Shown one piece after another: positions 50,978 through 63,761 of a stretch of 64,000 nucleotides of DNA. This DNA comes from Theropithecus gelada (Eukaryota; Chordata; Mammalia; Primates; Cercopithecidae), in assembly GCF_003255815.1 (NCBI RefSeq), contig NC_037681.1, forward strand, positions 63,751,690-63,815,689, read 5' to 3'. The translations under genes were made by a program, and so were the position numbers. The stretch's first letter is position 1, and every line of letters starts with the position of its first letter. The notes under the pieces were generated by a model. It saw only the letters and a program-made list of their open reading frames with translations. It did no database searches and was not told the origin of the DNA.

Positions 50978-51740
50978 AGTGTTTTCCAAAATGCAGGTTA
51001 TGATTCATTTAGTTGGTTATAAAGTCAACTAGTGGGTGGTGACCAGCAATAAGGAAGGAAAGAAAGAAGGAAGGAAGGAAGGAAGGAAGGGAAGGAGGGA
51101 GGAAGGGAAGAGGAGAGAGATGGGGGCAGAGGAGGAAGGGAGAGAAGGAGCTAGGAGGAAGACAGAGGGGGAAAGGAAGAAAATATAATCAGAGTGTATC
51201 AAAGTAGTATAGTAAGGAGAGAGGGCAGGAGATTTAAAGTTCAGAGATTTCCTAATGTATTGTTTCATTAAGGTTTTTGTTATACATCAGCTTTCCATTA
51301 AGTCCTTGCTAAGAATGATTTTTAAAATAAGTTATCTTTAAGATGTAAATGACCATTAAAATGCAACAAGTTTAAGTAAAATAATTGATTGGCCTAGCTT
51401 TTTTCTTTTTCTTTTCCAGGTAATAAGCTACCCTACATTATACTGAATGGCATCAATAGGGTTATGCTTTGTATCCAAAATGACACTGGATATGTTGAAA
51501 GCAAACATTCCTGAAATTAAATATGCTCTATCTTGAGCAAATTCCCTCTCTGTTCCATTTTTGGCAGACAATTTATATCTTACACAGTTATTAAAATTTC
51601 AGACTGTGCATGATTTAATGTGTGTTTGCACAGTATATACACACAAAGATACGCATTAGGTCATATGTAAAAGTTATTTCTTGTTGTCAATGTCAAAAAC
51701 AAACAAACAAACAAAAACAAAACACTTGAAAACCACTAGT
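50978..51740. mobile_element. hAT-like MER element, expanded by later sequence
   Basis: The ends 'agtgttttccaaaatgcagg' and 'cacttgaaaaccacta' are imperfect inverted repeats. 'aactagtgggtggtgaccag' lies inside. A GGAA tract and unassigned sequence enlarge it. Confidence 0.55.
51052..51181. repeat. Purine-rich GGAA microsatellite
   Basis: Seven or so GGAA units in 'aaggaaggaaggaaggaagg' followed by about 90 bp almost free of pyrimidines. Confidence 0.93.
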
Positions 51741-51744
51741 GTAG

Positions 51745-51961
51745 TTGGGAAAACACACAACCAGTCACACTAGAGTATGATGGGTGCCCCAAAAAGAGAG
51801 ATTAACAGAGTAACTGTTTGTCTGGGTGAGTCAGGAAGGGCCTTGGCAGAGAGCTGGAGAATGGGGAGGAGGTAGACCATGGGCAAAGTGATCCCAACAG
51901 AGGAAGTAGCATGTCCAAAGACTTGGGGACATGACATGTTTAGAGAATAACAAGTGCTAAA
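51745..51961 (-). mobile_element. L2 fragment, antisense
   Basis: 'caggaagggccttggcagag' and 'agtagcatgtccaaagactt' match reverse-strand L2. It ends where inverted-repeat arm 1 begins. Confidence 0.6.
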
Positions 51962-52215
51962 GGGACAATGGTATGGGGGGGCGGGGATCGGAATGGCAGA
52001 AGTGGGTTCTTTTTATTTAATTTATACTGCCACATTTACATGGCTTAATGTGGCCTCCATCAAAGAAGTACCTCCTAACTCCTATCCACAGGATATAACC
52101 AAACATAAGGAGAGGAGTGTCTGGTCCATGGACAGCTGTCACAATGATGTGAACTGCCAAGACTACAAAGATGGCCAGTGGGATTAGCAGGAAATGATAT
52201 GGGATGAGTCAACAG
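51962..52215 (+). repeat. Inverted duplication, arm 1
   Basis: The core 52004-52184 is the reverse complement of 53446-53628 with about 11 differences. Weaker similarity extends to both ends given. Includes 'cctatccacaggatataacc'. Confidence 0.92.
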
Positions 52216-53163
52216 GGGCCCAAAACAGAAGTAGTCTTTCAGAGCTCTAAAAGTTCCAAAGAGTGATGACCGCAGAGGGACCCCATCAGCTCAAGTCACA
52301 ATGGACAGCTGGGGTTCCCACTTAACATTGTGAAGCCTTGGTGGGCTCCCTGGAAGAGAGAGGGAATTCACTTTGGATTTACCAACCTCTACCAGAATTC
52401 ACTGCCATCTTCAGAGGGCTGGAAACTGCTGTTCTGGCTTTAGGTTGCTAGTGTCTGTTAAGGTCTCTAAGACACATGGCTTAACTTTATTAATACAGAA
52501 ACATTTACTGAGCGGTATGGGGGATATCCTACATGGGGTGGGAAGGGGAGGGAGAGGAAAAGGTTTTGGCTTTGCAGAGCTTATGATCTTGTTTGGGGAG
52601 GGGTATATGCGGAGAAAAAAATACACATAAAAACAATCACAGGATTGATTGTCATGATTGTCATGGAGGAAGGCTCTAGAGGCACTGGAGGGGTTTGAGC
52701 TGGTGAAAGAGAAGGAATTCCAAACAATCAAACAGGTGCAGCTGGCAGGCTCATCCCAGCCCATCTGGGGTAGTTCTCTTATCTTAGCTCCTATATAAGC
52801 AGCTCAGATCACTTCTGTTCTCAACCACAATAAACAAGAAGTACTAGAAGCTTCTTGCTATGGAGCCAGCACTGGAGTTAATGAAGCAATATCCTAGGGA
52901 CCACCAGCAGGCCCATAACCGGCTGGAAAGAAGGAAACCAGGTTGACAGGAAAAGCAGGTAAGGGGCAGAGGGAGAGAAGGCAGGTGAGAAAGGGAGTAG
53001 GGGGAGAAGGAAAGAGGGAGGGAGGTTAGAAGAATGGGAGAGGGAAAATGGTAGAAGAGGGAAAGGGGAAATTAGTCTACAACATGTTTCCACATCCCGT
53101 TATGATCCCTCCACTTGACACATGTCCACCCACCTCATGCCCTTTATTTAAAATTCACTTCAA
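52216..53163. other. Spacer of the inverted duplication
   Basis: About 52500-52700 resembles antisense L2. A purine-rich tract lies at 52960-53075. 'tcctatataagcagctc' and 'aataaac' near 52790-52835 look LTR-like but remain unassigned. Confidence 0.4.
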
Positions 53164-53303
53164 GCTGGGTACAGGTGGCATAGGCGCCTATAATCCCAGC
53201 TGCTCTGGTGGCTGACATGGAAGGATTGCTTGAGATCAGGAGTTCAAGACCAGCCTGAGCAACATAGTAAGATCCTATCTCAAACAGCAATAACAGCAGC
53301 AAA
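53164..53303 (+). mobile_element. Alu monomer-like element, sense
   Basis: 'gctgggtacaggtggcatag' to 'aagatcctatctcaaacagc'; one arm only. Confidence 0.8.
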
Positions 53304-53399
53304 CCCTCTAAAACCCAACTTACTTCAAAGTCCCTCCTCTTTCTAGAGGATTACCTTCCTAATTATCCAGAAAACTACCTCTAAGGATATGCTGAATGA

Positions 53400-53665
53400 C
53401 TGTCTCGACCCAGGATATTTCGTTGAGCTTCCCCTTCTCCCAGAGATCCCACTGGTCATCTCTGTAGTCTTGAGCACTTTACATCATTGTAACAGATGTC
53501 CATGGACCAGACACTGCCTCTCCTTATATTTGGTTATATCCTGTGGATAGGAGTTAGGAGGTACTTCTTTGATGGAGGCCACATTAAACCATGTACATGT
53601 GGCAGTATAAATTAAATAAAAAGAACCCAGCTCTGCCATTCTGATTTCCATTTTTTACCATGGTC
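53400..53665 (-). repeat. Inverted duplication, arm 2
   Basis: Reverse complement of arm 1. The core is 53446-53628 and includes 'ggttatatcctgtggatagg'. Confidence 0.92.
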
Positions 53666-55084
53666 CCCAGCCAAGTAACCATCATATGGCACTCTTAGAG
53701 AAACAATAGGGGATTTGTTTAAACCAAAATGCAAAATGGTGATGAACTATAGAATATATATATTTAAACAAGTTATTTCCCCTACTGTAACATGGAGACT
53801 TTAGCTGTGCATGCAGGGCCAGCTGGCAGCAGCTTGCAGGGCCTGGCTGGCTACCAGGACTGCTCGTTTACCTTGCCCTCCCTGGGGGAGGTGTGACGGC
53901 AGAGCTGCATTTTTATGGTATGCCCCAACATCCATCCTGCCTTTCTTGGTCTGGAGCTTTGCGAGTGTTTATACTCACAGCCATATGTAGACGCTGCCCC
54001 ACAGCCCTCCTACTTGGATTTTCCTTTTAAAGTGAAGCCATCCTCCATGCCCTGCTCTGGTGGTGGACCAACTTATAGGGAATTCTTATTGAGCCACCAT
54101 GCACAAAGTGAGAGACCGTGAGCTGTGAGTCTGTCCAGAAAGTGACTGAAGGTCCAGCTATGCATTGCGAGCATAGTGCGCGTTCTCTGGAAGAGCAGGT
54201 TTTGATCCTGGGGAATGTAATCTGTGAAAGCAGAGGGCCTTACCTACTCCACCAGGGTTCTGGGTAGGCATTCAGCAAGGCTCCAGCAGTCTGCAGAAGG
54301 TACTGGGGTCCCCTTTTTAGATTAGGGCTAAAGCCACAGCCTCCTCTGTTTCCCTTAGGAGTGCTGCTGCTCGAGGAAGTCCACAGCTTCAATGCCATGG
54401 CTTTGCGTTTCCCTCCTAATATTAATCACCTGCCTTTTCAGAGAGCCCCCAGGGAGCCTCCAGAATCCTCATATTTTTCCATCTTCGTATTAGGCATCTT
54501 GTTCTCATTACTGTACTAACGCTCAAGCTATGTACCGAGAATGATGAAAAAGAGACCTTGGTGTGGGGCTTGGGATTTGTTCAAAGCCTGGGGAAACTGT
54601 TTTAGAGGGTGTATGTTTTTTATTCCTTTTATGAGAGATGCGTGTTTCCCTCCCTCTGTGACTTGTTTAAAAGTAAAGTTTAATATGCTGCCAGAGTAAT
54701 TGCTGGTTAATAACTTAATAAGCTATGTGCTAGGAATTATGGGAGAAAAGTAGTATCCAAGAAAACTTTTATTGTACAGTTTGGGGCTTGGAAGATATAT
54801 AGCTTCAATTCTTATACAGAATGTTAATGGAAGTTCCCTTTCTTTTCAAACCTTACTTTCTCCCTAAAAGCATAAAAAAGGATAAATAGGTGAGGCGGAT
54901 GAAATCTTCTGGATGCTGCCTAAGCTATGTAAATCACAAGGTGAGAATTTCTAACAGCACTGTCAACAGGACTGTGGTCATGTGAATTTGGCAAGGCACA
55001 CACTTGGAAATTAGCCCTGGCAAAAATAGCAGTAATGATAATAACAATATCAATATCTTATTACATTAAAAGTTTTCTCTTTAA
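53666..55084. other. Alu-free intron, unassigned
   Basis: No gene or repeat is recognised. Confidence 0.5.
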
Positions 55085-55245
55085 AAAGTATTCTTATTTT
55101 ATCTTTATAAAATTCTTAAGGAAGAAAAATAGAAATTATTATTCCCATTTTTACAAATCAACAAAGTAGCTGAAGTGACCTAGCTAAGATAAGGGCAGAA
55201 ACCAAGAATAGAATCAAGGTTTTCTAGACAACAAATTGTATCTAT
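55085..55245 (+). mobile_element. MIR, sense
   Basis: 'attattcccatttttacaaa' and 'gtgacctagctaagataagg' are MIR core landmarks. Confidence 0.65.
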
Positions 55246-55529
55246 GTGTCCCAAACACACAATCAAGTGAAAAGTGAGACACTGGGCCAAGCAATGAGAA
55301 ACCAGTAGACTGATGTTACATCCTGGCAGCCAGTCTGGTGAAAATCAAGGCTCCAAGTGCAGCTATTTCTGTGAGGACCAGCATAAAGGCACATTTTCAA
55401 CGTGGCGACTATGTTGACAGAGACTTCCTTACTTGACAATAGATAGTTCCTGTATCTTCTTAGCACTTTTATGTTTACACTTCCATTACTCATTATGCCC
55501 TCCCCTGCTCTCTTCTATTTCACACCTTC

Positions 55530-55640
55530 ATTTTAGAGCTTCCCAATTCACAGATAAAAACTCAGGCCTAAGGAAATTACAGGCCACACCTTGCTAGCCA
55601 GTAGTCCAGCAGGGGCGAGACCCTTGGCCTCCTAACCTTG
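55530..55640 (+). mobile_element. MIR core, sense
   Basis: 'attcacagataaaaactcag' and 'acaccttgctagccagtag' resemble a diverged MIR. Confidence 0.5.
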
Positions 55641-57000
55641 AGTATTCTCTGCCTCTCCTCAACAGCAGCACACTGTGTTTTCTGGCTGGAGGCTTTCCAT
55701 TCACCAAGTGCCTCTAGACGTGACTCTCCTTATGGTTACCCAGGAATGCAGAGCCTGCGGACTGGTGAGGGCCCCTCTGACTTAGGGAGTTCTAGAGGGA
55801 GCCCCTGAACTTGCATGGGAAGGTGTTATTCTCAGAGGCCCCGGGGCTAGTCTAATTGCTGAGGAAGCCTGGTCATCACTGGCAGCTGAGGGGAAGCAAA
55901 GGATAGCGAGACTTTGGAGGGCCTCTCTCCAAGATGCTCCCTTGGCCCATTCATGTAAGACCAGCTCATGTTCCCCACAGCCCTCCTGGAGGTGGCCGAA
56001 AGCCTGGCCACACGGGACAAACATATCAGGGCTGAGCAGCTTAATATGAGGGCAGACGTGCTCCCACCAGGCCACAGCACTGCCATCAAGCCTGCGTCAG
56101 TTACTGACTTCAGTTAGAGGTGCTGTCTCTACCAGGTCACTATTAGAAAACAGCTGTGTGACCCAGGAGAACAAACTTATTTACGTATTAAAAGTTAGGG
56201 ACAGCCAGCCAGCTGAGAGTGGATTTCTGAGGAAAAGGGATATGGAATAGTTAAGTTTTGACGGCAAGAAGGTCTGCAGCATGAAGCCCCATCCAGGGAA
56301 GGCAGCTCCTAAGAGAGGGCCCTGGCAGCCCAAGGACATGGAGTTGCAGAATTTTCCACAAGGATGATCAGGCCCCAGGAGAGGAAGAAAGCAGGTCAAG
56401 AGGCAAAAAACAAACTTGCTATTTACATCCCTAACTTGAGCCATCTTGAGACAGCCACATCTTTCAAGTAAGAAGAAGTCGCCTGCCCCCGTGTCTATTA
56501 CCTCTTCTACAAATATTGGCTTAGATTAGATCACTGTTTTGAAATAGGGAGTCAGGGTGCTTCTCTTAGTCCCTTCTGGGGCTACCAATAGGAGGGAAGC
56601 CATGCAGGTGGGTCTCCGGGCCCCCACCCCAGTTTAGACCATATTGAAACCATCTCTACTATCTTCAATATCTTGAATTTCCACATAAGCTTATTTGAAG
56701 AAAGAATTCCATTGGATTAGACAACCTCTAAATTCTCTTTACTGTTATAAATTCTGTGGTTCGATGGTAGTCTTAACAATGTTGGAAAGACAAAAGCCAT
56801 GTGGTCTCAAGGGCATACAAATATCTTTATTCCCATTACTAGTTGCCCAGGCAGGCAACAGAGGCTTCCAGGTGACAAGGACTGCTACTAGAGAGATTTC
56901 TGTTAATCCTTAAGAGAGACTAGAAACTCTGATGACCACTGAGAGAGGCTGGAAAGATGTAAAGCATTTAGGGTATTTCATGTGCATATAGATAGCAGCC
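55641..57000. other. Alu-free intron, unassigned
   Basis: No gene or repeat is recognised. Two overlapping minus-strand open frames near 55782-56089 have no family or splice support. Confidence 0.5.
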
Positions 57001-57420
57001 TACTTACCAGTGTCAGCCAGAGCTCACTAACTTCCTCTTAACTCCGGATCAAGTCCATATTCCTCTGGCTGACTGAGGGCTTCCACAACTGGTCTCTTAT
57101 CAAATCTTGCACTGCTCTCTAAAGCACAGCACTTCTCCTTCAGCCCCATCTCCTCACTGGCCCATGCTATATCACATGCACTCCTTCCAGTATCCCACTG
57201 CACATTTTGTCCACCATCTTGACATGCTCTTTTCCTATCACTTTTTGGCGTTTCCAAATCACACCCTGCTCTACCACCTCTCTCAAATATCTAACTCCTC
57301 TGAGAAGGCCCTCCTTGACTATCTCAGTCCACATTCTTTTCTGAACTCTTGTACTTACTGTATGTACTTCTATGCGCTTCGCTGTCTAAATTTTCATTTA
57401 GATTCAACCATAACTAAACT
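57001..57420 (+). mobile_element. L2 fragment, sense
   Basis: 'cctctgagaaggccctcctt' with preceding C/T-rich blocks follows L2 order. Confidence 0.65.
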
Positions 57421-57450
57421 CTGACAACAGTGACTCCATATATATCTAAT

Positions 57451-57458
57451 ACACACAC

Positions 57459-57510
<52 letters not shown>
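57451..57510. repeat. (CA)n microsatellite
   Basis: About 30 CA units with two 'ta' interruptions. Confidence 0.98.
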
Positions 57511-57514
<4 letters not shown>

Positions 57515-57650
57515 CCCACAATGCTGGGTGCTATACTAAGATTCCTTTTGTGTACTTGGGCTATGAGACCATCACAATTTACTTGGCAACAAAGGTACTA
57601 TACAAGCACAACTTTACTAAGTCTCCAATCTGAGACAATTAATCTTATCT

Positions 57651-57764
57651 TTTTTTTTTTTTTTTTGAGACAGAATCTTGCTCTGTCACCCAGTTCAAAC
57701 AATTCTTGTGCCTCAGCCTCCCAAGAAGCTGGTATTACAGGCCCATGCCACCACGCTAAAAAAT
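57651..57764 (-). mobile_element. Alu, antisense, with large internal deletion
   Basis: 'ttgctctgtcacccag' joins straight to 'ttcaaacaattcttgtgcct'. The left arm is absent and 'cttatct' flanks it. Confidence 0.88.
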
Positions 57765-57779
57765 AAACCTTATCTAATA

Positions 57780-58015
57780 ATTAAACTCACCTATCCTTTA
57801 AAGACTTCTCCCTCCTCCTGAAGACTTCCTTGACACCCCTACCCTGACAAGCTGGCATTTATTTCTCCCTTCTCTGCTTCTGCAACACATTTTGACTCAT
57901 TCTAGCATTGACACAATCTTGTTTATAGTTATTTAAATCCATACTTGTCTTACTTGTGGGGTTTCTGAAACAGAGACAATTATCATTCATTCATATATTT
58001 CCCACTGTGCCTACT
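57780..58015 (+). mobile_element. L2 fragment, sense
   Basis: 'tcctgaagacttccttgaca' to 'acagagacaattatcattca' resembles L2 3' sequence. Confidence 0.55.
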
Positions 58016-60317
58016 ACCATTGTCTTGTAATATTTGTGACTCTGAATTGGCATTAATTCACTGGGAATGGCTCAATGAAAGTAACAAAGGTGTTAATTTA
58101 TCCAAAAGATAGAAGATGTTACATGCTCAAGGAAAAAAAACCAACCCACTACATTAGGGCTTTACGCAATATTATGAGAATGTGCTGAAGACACTTAAAG
58201 CCTGCACTCCCTTGCAAGCTGAGCAATGACAACATTGCCCAAATCTTCCAACAGCAACACCCCAATACGCCAATAGCTACAAGTGGAACAAGACAGAGAT
58301 TTCTGAGCCCTCTATTGAACTAACTGCCACCTCCAGGTTAGGTTTGCAGATTTCTATATTTAAAAAGTAGAAAGCATCAGCAGTTGGGGGTTGAATTCTT
58401 GATGTGTGTGCAGTTGCGTAAAAGGACTATTTTTATTTCTCGCTGCAGTATGAAGAAGCTTTGATCTTGGGCGACTTGCTCAAAGGCCCAGTGTAATATA
58501 TTGATCACTTCTGACTGCTTTTACCCAGACTAGTTTCCATAAGCTCAGTCTGTCAACAAGAACTACTTCATATATTTTCAAACTTCACTTTTCCTCAAAC
58601 AGCTTATTCCTTTAAAACTTGAGGCTGTATTTATAAAAGGGATATTTAATGAAGAAAATGTTTTGCACCTTGTCCCATTGGCTTGGGTTGAAATGTGATA
58701 ATGTTTCCTTTTGTATTTAAAAAACACAAACAGGATCTCATCCAAGAGATATCATGACCTTAGACATTCCTGAGACGTCTGAAAGGGAGGCGAACATATG
58801 TCAGCATGCTTGGGTTTAAAATATACCAGCTTCATTTATCTCATCATTCAAATCTGCATGAGGCTCAGGTGACTTCACACAGGCTGTGCTGGAGGATTAA
58901 AGAAGGGTCCTAATAAGAAGCTGTCTCTTCCAGTAAAATCTAGGAATTGAAAAGCAGTTACTACCTCTTCCATTTTTTTCCTTAAAAAAAGACTTTTTCT
59001 AAAATTAAAAAAAAGGAGGATACTTTTTTTGTGAAAGAGAAAAAGGAAACAAAGAAAGAAGAAAAAATGAGAGAAAGAAACAAACCAAAAGGCAAAACAT
59101 AACCCCTAGCAATGCCTGGAAACTTGCTGTGTGGCTAGCGATCCCTGTTAAGACTTGCTTCCCTTAAAGTTTTGGCATGGACCACAAATGATAGCCTTAA
59201 AATGCCACATGATCATCTGAATATTTTAATAATCATCCTGGACTGGATTCATTTCAACAACATGGAAGTGAAACAGCAACTTGCAGCTGTGGCAAAGGGC
59301 TGTGGCCTCTTTTTATTTCAAGTCATTGTGAAAGCAGGATCTCTTTCTTCGGGAGAGGACCAACCCATGAGGGATTTGGGAAGGAGCTAAAGGACAGTGG
59401 GAAAATGGAAGCAGACCTAAAACCCAGTATTTCTGCCTGGGAAGTATAGTCTCTTGTGTGAATAAATTTGGTGGTTAGAAAATAAATGCTGTTTTCAGCT
59501 GTTGTAAAGCAAAACAGAATCCTAAACCAGAACTTCTGCAGCTGGCCACAGACCCCCTAGGGAAGAACTGGGATTGCCATACAAAAGCCTCAGCTTTGTC
59601 TCTATAAGCATATTTTCCTTACACATTTAAATCCACAGGCCCTCCAGGAGCACATCACTCAGCTCAGTGGGGTCCAGTAAGAGAAAAAAGAGAATAGATG
59701 GGAGTATGGATAGGGGGTGACAGGGGAGGAGACAGGAAAGTGACTGGAGTATGGATGAGGGGGATGGAGAAGCAGACGAGGCGCACATGAAAGGGCACAT
59801 GGAGGACTGCATGGGTGTGTGAGGCGCACCTACAGGGAAGCTGGACAGGGAAGTGGATGGATTACTAGAATTAACTTGGGGTAGCAAGTCATTAGGTCTG
59901 GTACACTGAGAAGGCTTTCAACAAACATTAGCTCCCTCTACCATCTCTTCCCCTCATCAGCACTGTTTTATGCAAAAAATTTATTCCCAAGGTTGCTTTC
60001 CTTGTAACCTTGGAACCTGGTCTTGTATTTCTGAGAGCCTGTTTTTCTCACCAGAATATCAGACTGTTATTTTTCAAAATGATAAACACACTGCATGCCA
60101 ACAAAGCACTGGTCCCACACAGGGCACTGAGGCCACTGGGATGGCTGCCCAGACAATGGAGTATGCACTTCCCATAGAGAGCCCTGGGGCCATGAAGCCC
60201 CTCAGCACAGGTCATCCCAACTGGGTACGGAGAGAATCTTGGGCTGATCCCTTCAGTAGCCTCAGCCCTCTCCTGTTGCTCCAAGCTCAGTCACAAGCCC
60301 TTGAGAAAGGGAATGGG
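58016..60317. other. Alu-free intron, unassigned
   Basis: No gene or clear repeat. A short 'agtatggat' repeat lies near 59703 and 59747. Confidence 0.5.
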
Positions 60318-60331
60318 GATGGGAGTATTTC

Positions 60332-60621
60332 TTTTTTTTTGAGATGGAGTCTTGCTCTGTCACCCAGGCTGGAGTGCAGTGGTGCGATCTCGGCTCACTG
60401 CAAGCTCCGCCTCCCGGGTTCACGCCATTCTCCTGCCTCAGCCTCCCATAACTGGGACTACAGGCGCCTGCCACTATGCCCGGTTAATGTTTTGTATTTT
60501 TAGTAAGACAGGGTTTCACCGTGTTGGCCAGGATGGTCTCGATCTCCTGATGTCGTGATCTGCCCGCCTTGGCCTCCCAAAGTGCTGGGATTACAGGAGT
60601 GAGCCACTGCGCCTGGCCGGC
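60332..60621 (-). mobile_element. AluY-like, antisense
   Basis: 'gcaagctccgcctcccgggt' and 'ggatggtctcgatctcctga' are AluY features. 'gatgggagtatttc' is exact at 60318-60331 and 60622-60635. Confidence 0.95.
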
Positions 60622-60639
60622 GATGGGAGTATTTCGAAC

Positions 60640-60835
60640 GGGGGAGTTGGATGATCACAGAACCTGGCACTCTGACCCTGGCTCTTCAAGGTATGTACTC
60701 TGTCCCCTGGGAGCTGGTCAAAATGGAGGATCTCAGGCTCCACCCAGACCTAGTGAATGAGAGTTTTCATTTTAATAAGATTCCCAGGTGATTCACGTAC
60801 ACATTTTCTTTCTGAGAATCACTGTTCTAGAGAAG
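60640..60835. mobile_element. MER5A-like hAT fossil
   Basis: 'aagattcccaggtgattcac' and the end 'tctgagaatcactgttctag' match MER5A. Confidence 0.75.
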
Positions 60836-61298
60836 GCTTAAATTACTGCCATTCAAAACCCTCACATAAAAACACTGTCTGGACAGATGGAGGCAGTGTG
60901 GTCAAGTACAAAGAGCCCAATAAGGTGCCGGGAGCTAAGCCCTCAACAAATGTTAGTAGTTGTCAGGTAGGATGTTAATTCTGGTGAACTGTGAGAAAAC
61001 AGATAAATCGTCCAACCTCCTACAATCCTCTGTGGGCTGTAGTACTCCACGTGCACAGGGGTGAGAGTAGACTCTTAATACAATAAACTTCATGATTCCT
61101 TCCAGTTCTAAAATTCTAGGTCAATGATTCTATTTGAGAAGACTCTGTTCTGTTGCTCTCTTTATACTGAAGTAGTGGTTTTAATATACAGTTGTAGTAT
61201 TTGATATGGCCTGGCATACAGCAGGGCTCAATAGGTATTTGTTGAATGAAGTAATACAGGGATAGTTATTCTATTTAAGCTTCAACTTAATAAAACTG
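60836..61298. other. Intron with L2 tail
   Basis: About 61205-61255 ('caataggtatttgttgaatg') is an L2 3' end. The rest is unassigned. Confidence 0.5.
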
Positions 61299-62191
<893 letters not shown>

Positions 62192-62979
62192 TCCAATTTT
62201 ATTTTTTTATGGAGGTCATAAGCCTCCACAGCAATCAATCATTAACCACATCACAGTATCAGGTTTAAATGGTACTTCTGAGGGCCAGTGAGATAACTCA
62301 AAAAATCTCTCCAGATGATTCTAAAAACGCAGCCACGAACATTAAGAACTAACATCAGCCAATCTGCTACTTAATAAACGCCAATAGCAAGGGACACAAA
62401 CTCCTGTTTCCATGGGAGTGCAGGTAACCTATGAGAGACGCGGCCGGGCGTGGGCCGTGGAGAAGCACAGACTATACCCATCAAGGGAAGATGGCTGGGA
62501 CTTAGCTCTGGCCCATTGTGGCCACATGGAAATTTGAGCCTGGTGGTGCCAGATCTTCCAGTTTTTCAAAAGAAGCTGTAGATCTTGATTTACTATGAAA
62601 TTTCCTCAGTTTAAAATGCCAGCAAATTATTTTAAAAAAGAAATGTAAATCCTGCAGAAGTCAAACAAAACACAACTATGGCCAATCCGACCTGAATGCA
62701 CTGTCAGTTTGAGCCCTCTGGCTGAGAGTGCACAGCAGGCCTGGGCCTAAGCAGCACCCCAGGGAGGGCCCAGGGGAAGACTCCTTCTAAAGAAGATAAA
62801 ACAAAATGCTAAAGCAGGGCCATTTCTGTGTGGTAATATAGAAAGTAAAAACCGAAGAACGACCTATACCTGTTTGACTTATCTGTTAACTCATCATGCC
62901 AAGCTGAAATATTAACTAAAATGGCTGTCAGACATGTGGTGTGTCTCCCCAGTTGTTTTCACTGTAGAAAAGATTTTTT
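62192..62979. other. Intron sequence, unassigned
   Basis: No gene or repeat is recognised. Confidence 0.5.
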
Positions 62980-63080
62980 TAATATTAAGGCAGTTTTGAG
63001 AAGAGTTAATGAAATAATATTTACAAATCTCCTCATACAAAGCTTGGCACAGACAGTAAGCATTCAAAATGTAAAAGTTT
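62980..63080 (-). mobile_element. MIR, antisense
   Basis: 'gagttaatgaaataatattt' and 'agcttggcacagacagtaag' match the MIR reverse strand. Confidence 0.65.
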
Positions 63081-63118
63081 CCTCAAATGGATTTTTTATA
63101 TCTTAGTTAAATTTTGGT

Positions 63119-63285
63119 GGAGGTCTCTCACGCACTGCTGGTAGGCAGATGGACTTTTTTAGAAAACAATCTGGCAGTGTATACCAAGACTTTTTCCATT
63201 TCTCCTTGACCAATTTATTCCACTTCTGGAAATCAAACCTAAGGCAATAACCCACAATCACATACACTCATACACACACACACAA

Positions 63286-63317
<32 letters not shown>

Positions 63318-63620
63318 ACACTCATGCACAAAGATTTTTCTGAAACAACATCTATGACACTAAAAAAATGGGAAACAAACTGAATGCCAGCAATGGTTAG
63401 ATAAACTTAATGACTAATTATTCAGATGACAAAAATATGCTACCTTCAAAAATGATGTTTTCAAAGTTTTTTTTTTTTCTTAATTCAAAAAGAGGCAAAA
63501 ATATTTTATTTTTAGAGATGCACAGGTGGTAATACTAGGAAGAAAAGCAAAGAAATAATTATCATAAAAAGTCAAGACAATGATAACCTCAGATGAGTGA
63601 TGGGGTATATATTTTCTTTT
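63119..63620 (+). mobile_element. L1ME-like 3' fragment with (CA)n
   Basis: 'tcacgcactgctggtaggca' and 'ttattccacttctggaaatc' follow the old L1 3' ORF2 end. A CA repeat (63268-63320) has expanded inside. Confidence 0.75.
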
Positions 63621-63639
63621 AAATATTTTCCATTACAAT

Positions 63640-63761
63640 GTTTTAAACTGTGGTGAAATATACATAATGTAAGCCCTTTACCATCTTAACATTTTTGAGT
63701 GTACAGTTCAGTAGTGTTAAGCACATCCATACTGTTGCATAACCAATCACCAGAACTTTTC
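63640..63761 (-). mobile_element. L1 3' end, antisense
   Basis: 'actgtggtgaaatatacata' and 'gagtgtacagttcagtagtg' are typical of the reverse strand of L1M 3' ends. Confidence 0.75.

Noticed and set aside
52780..52840. TATA-like 'ctatataagc' with 'aataaac' downstream, considered as an LTR promoter
   Set aside because: No LTR ends, target duplication or family match could be seen; such motifs are frequent by chance in AT-rich intron.
55263..55493. Minus-strand frame with a THADA-like feel (hydrophobic, helical)
   Set aside because: It does not match the sequence expected just before exon A, and no acceptor and donor pair keeps the phase.
55782..56089. Two overlapping minus-strand frames considered as THADA upstream exons
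   Set aside because: The translations do not resemble THADA and no matching splice sites with correct phase were found.
57451..57510. Regular CA array considered for structured-repeat or CRISPR-like organisation
   Set aside because: It is a simple dinucleotide microsatellite without spacers; the same holds for 63268-63320.
62441..62460. 'ggccgggcgtgggccgtgg' considered as a truncated Alu head
   Set aside because: Only about a dozen bases match and nothing Alu-like follows.
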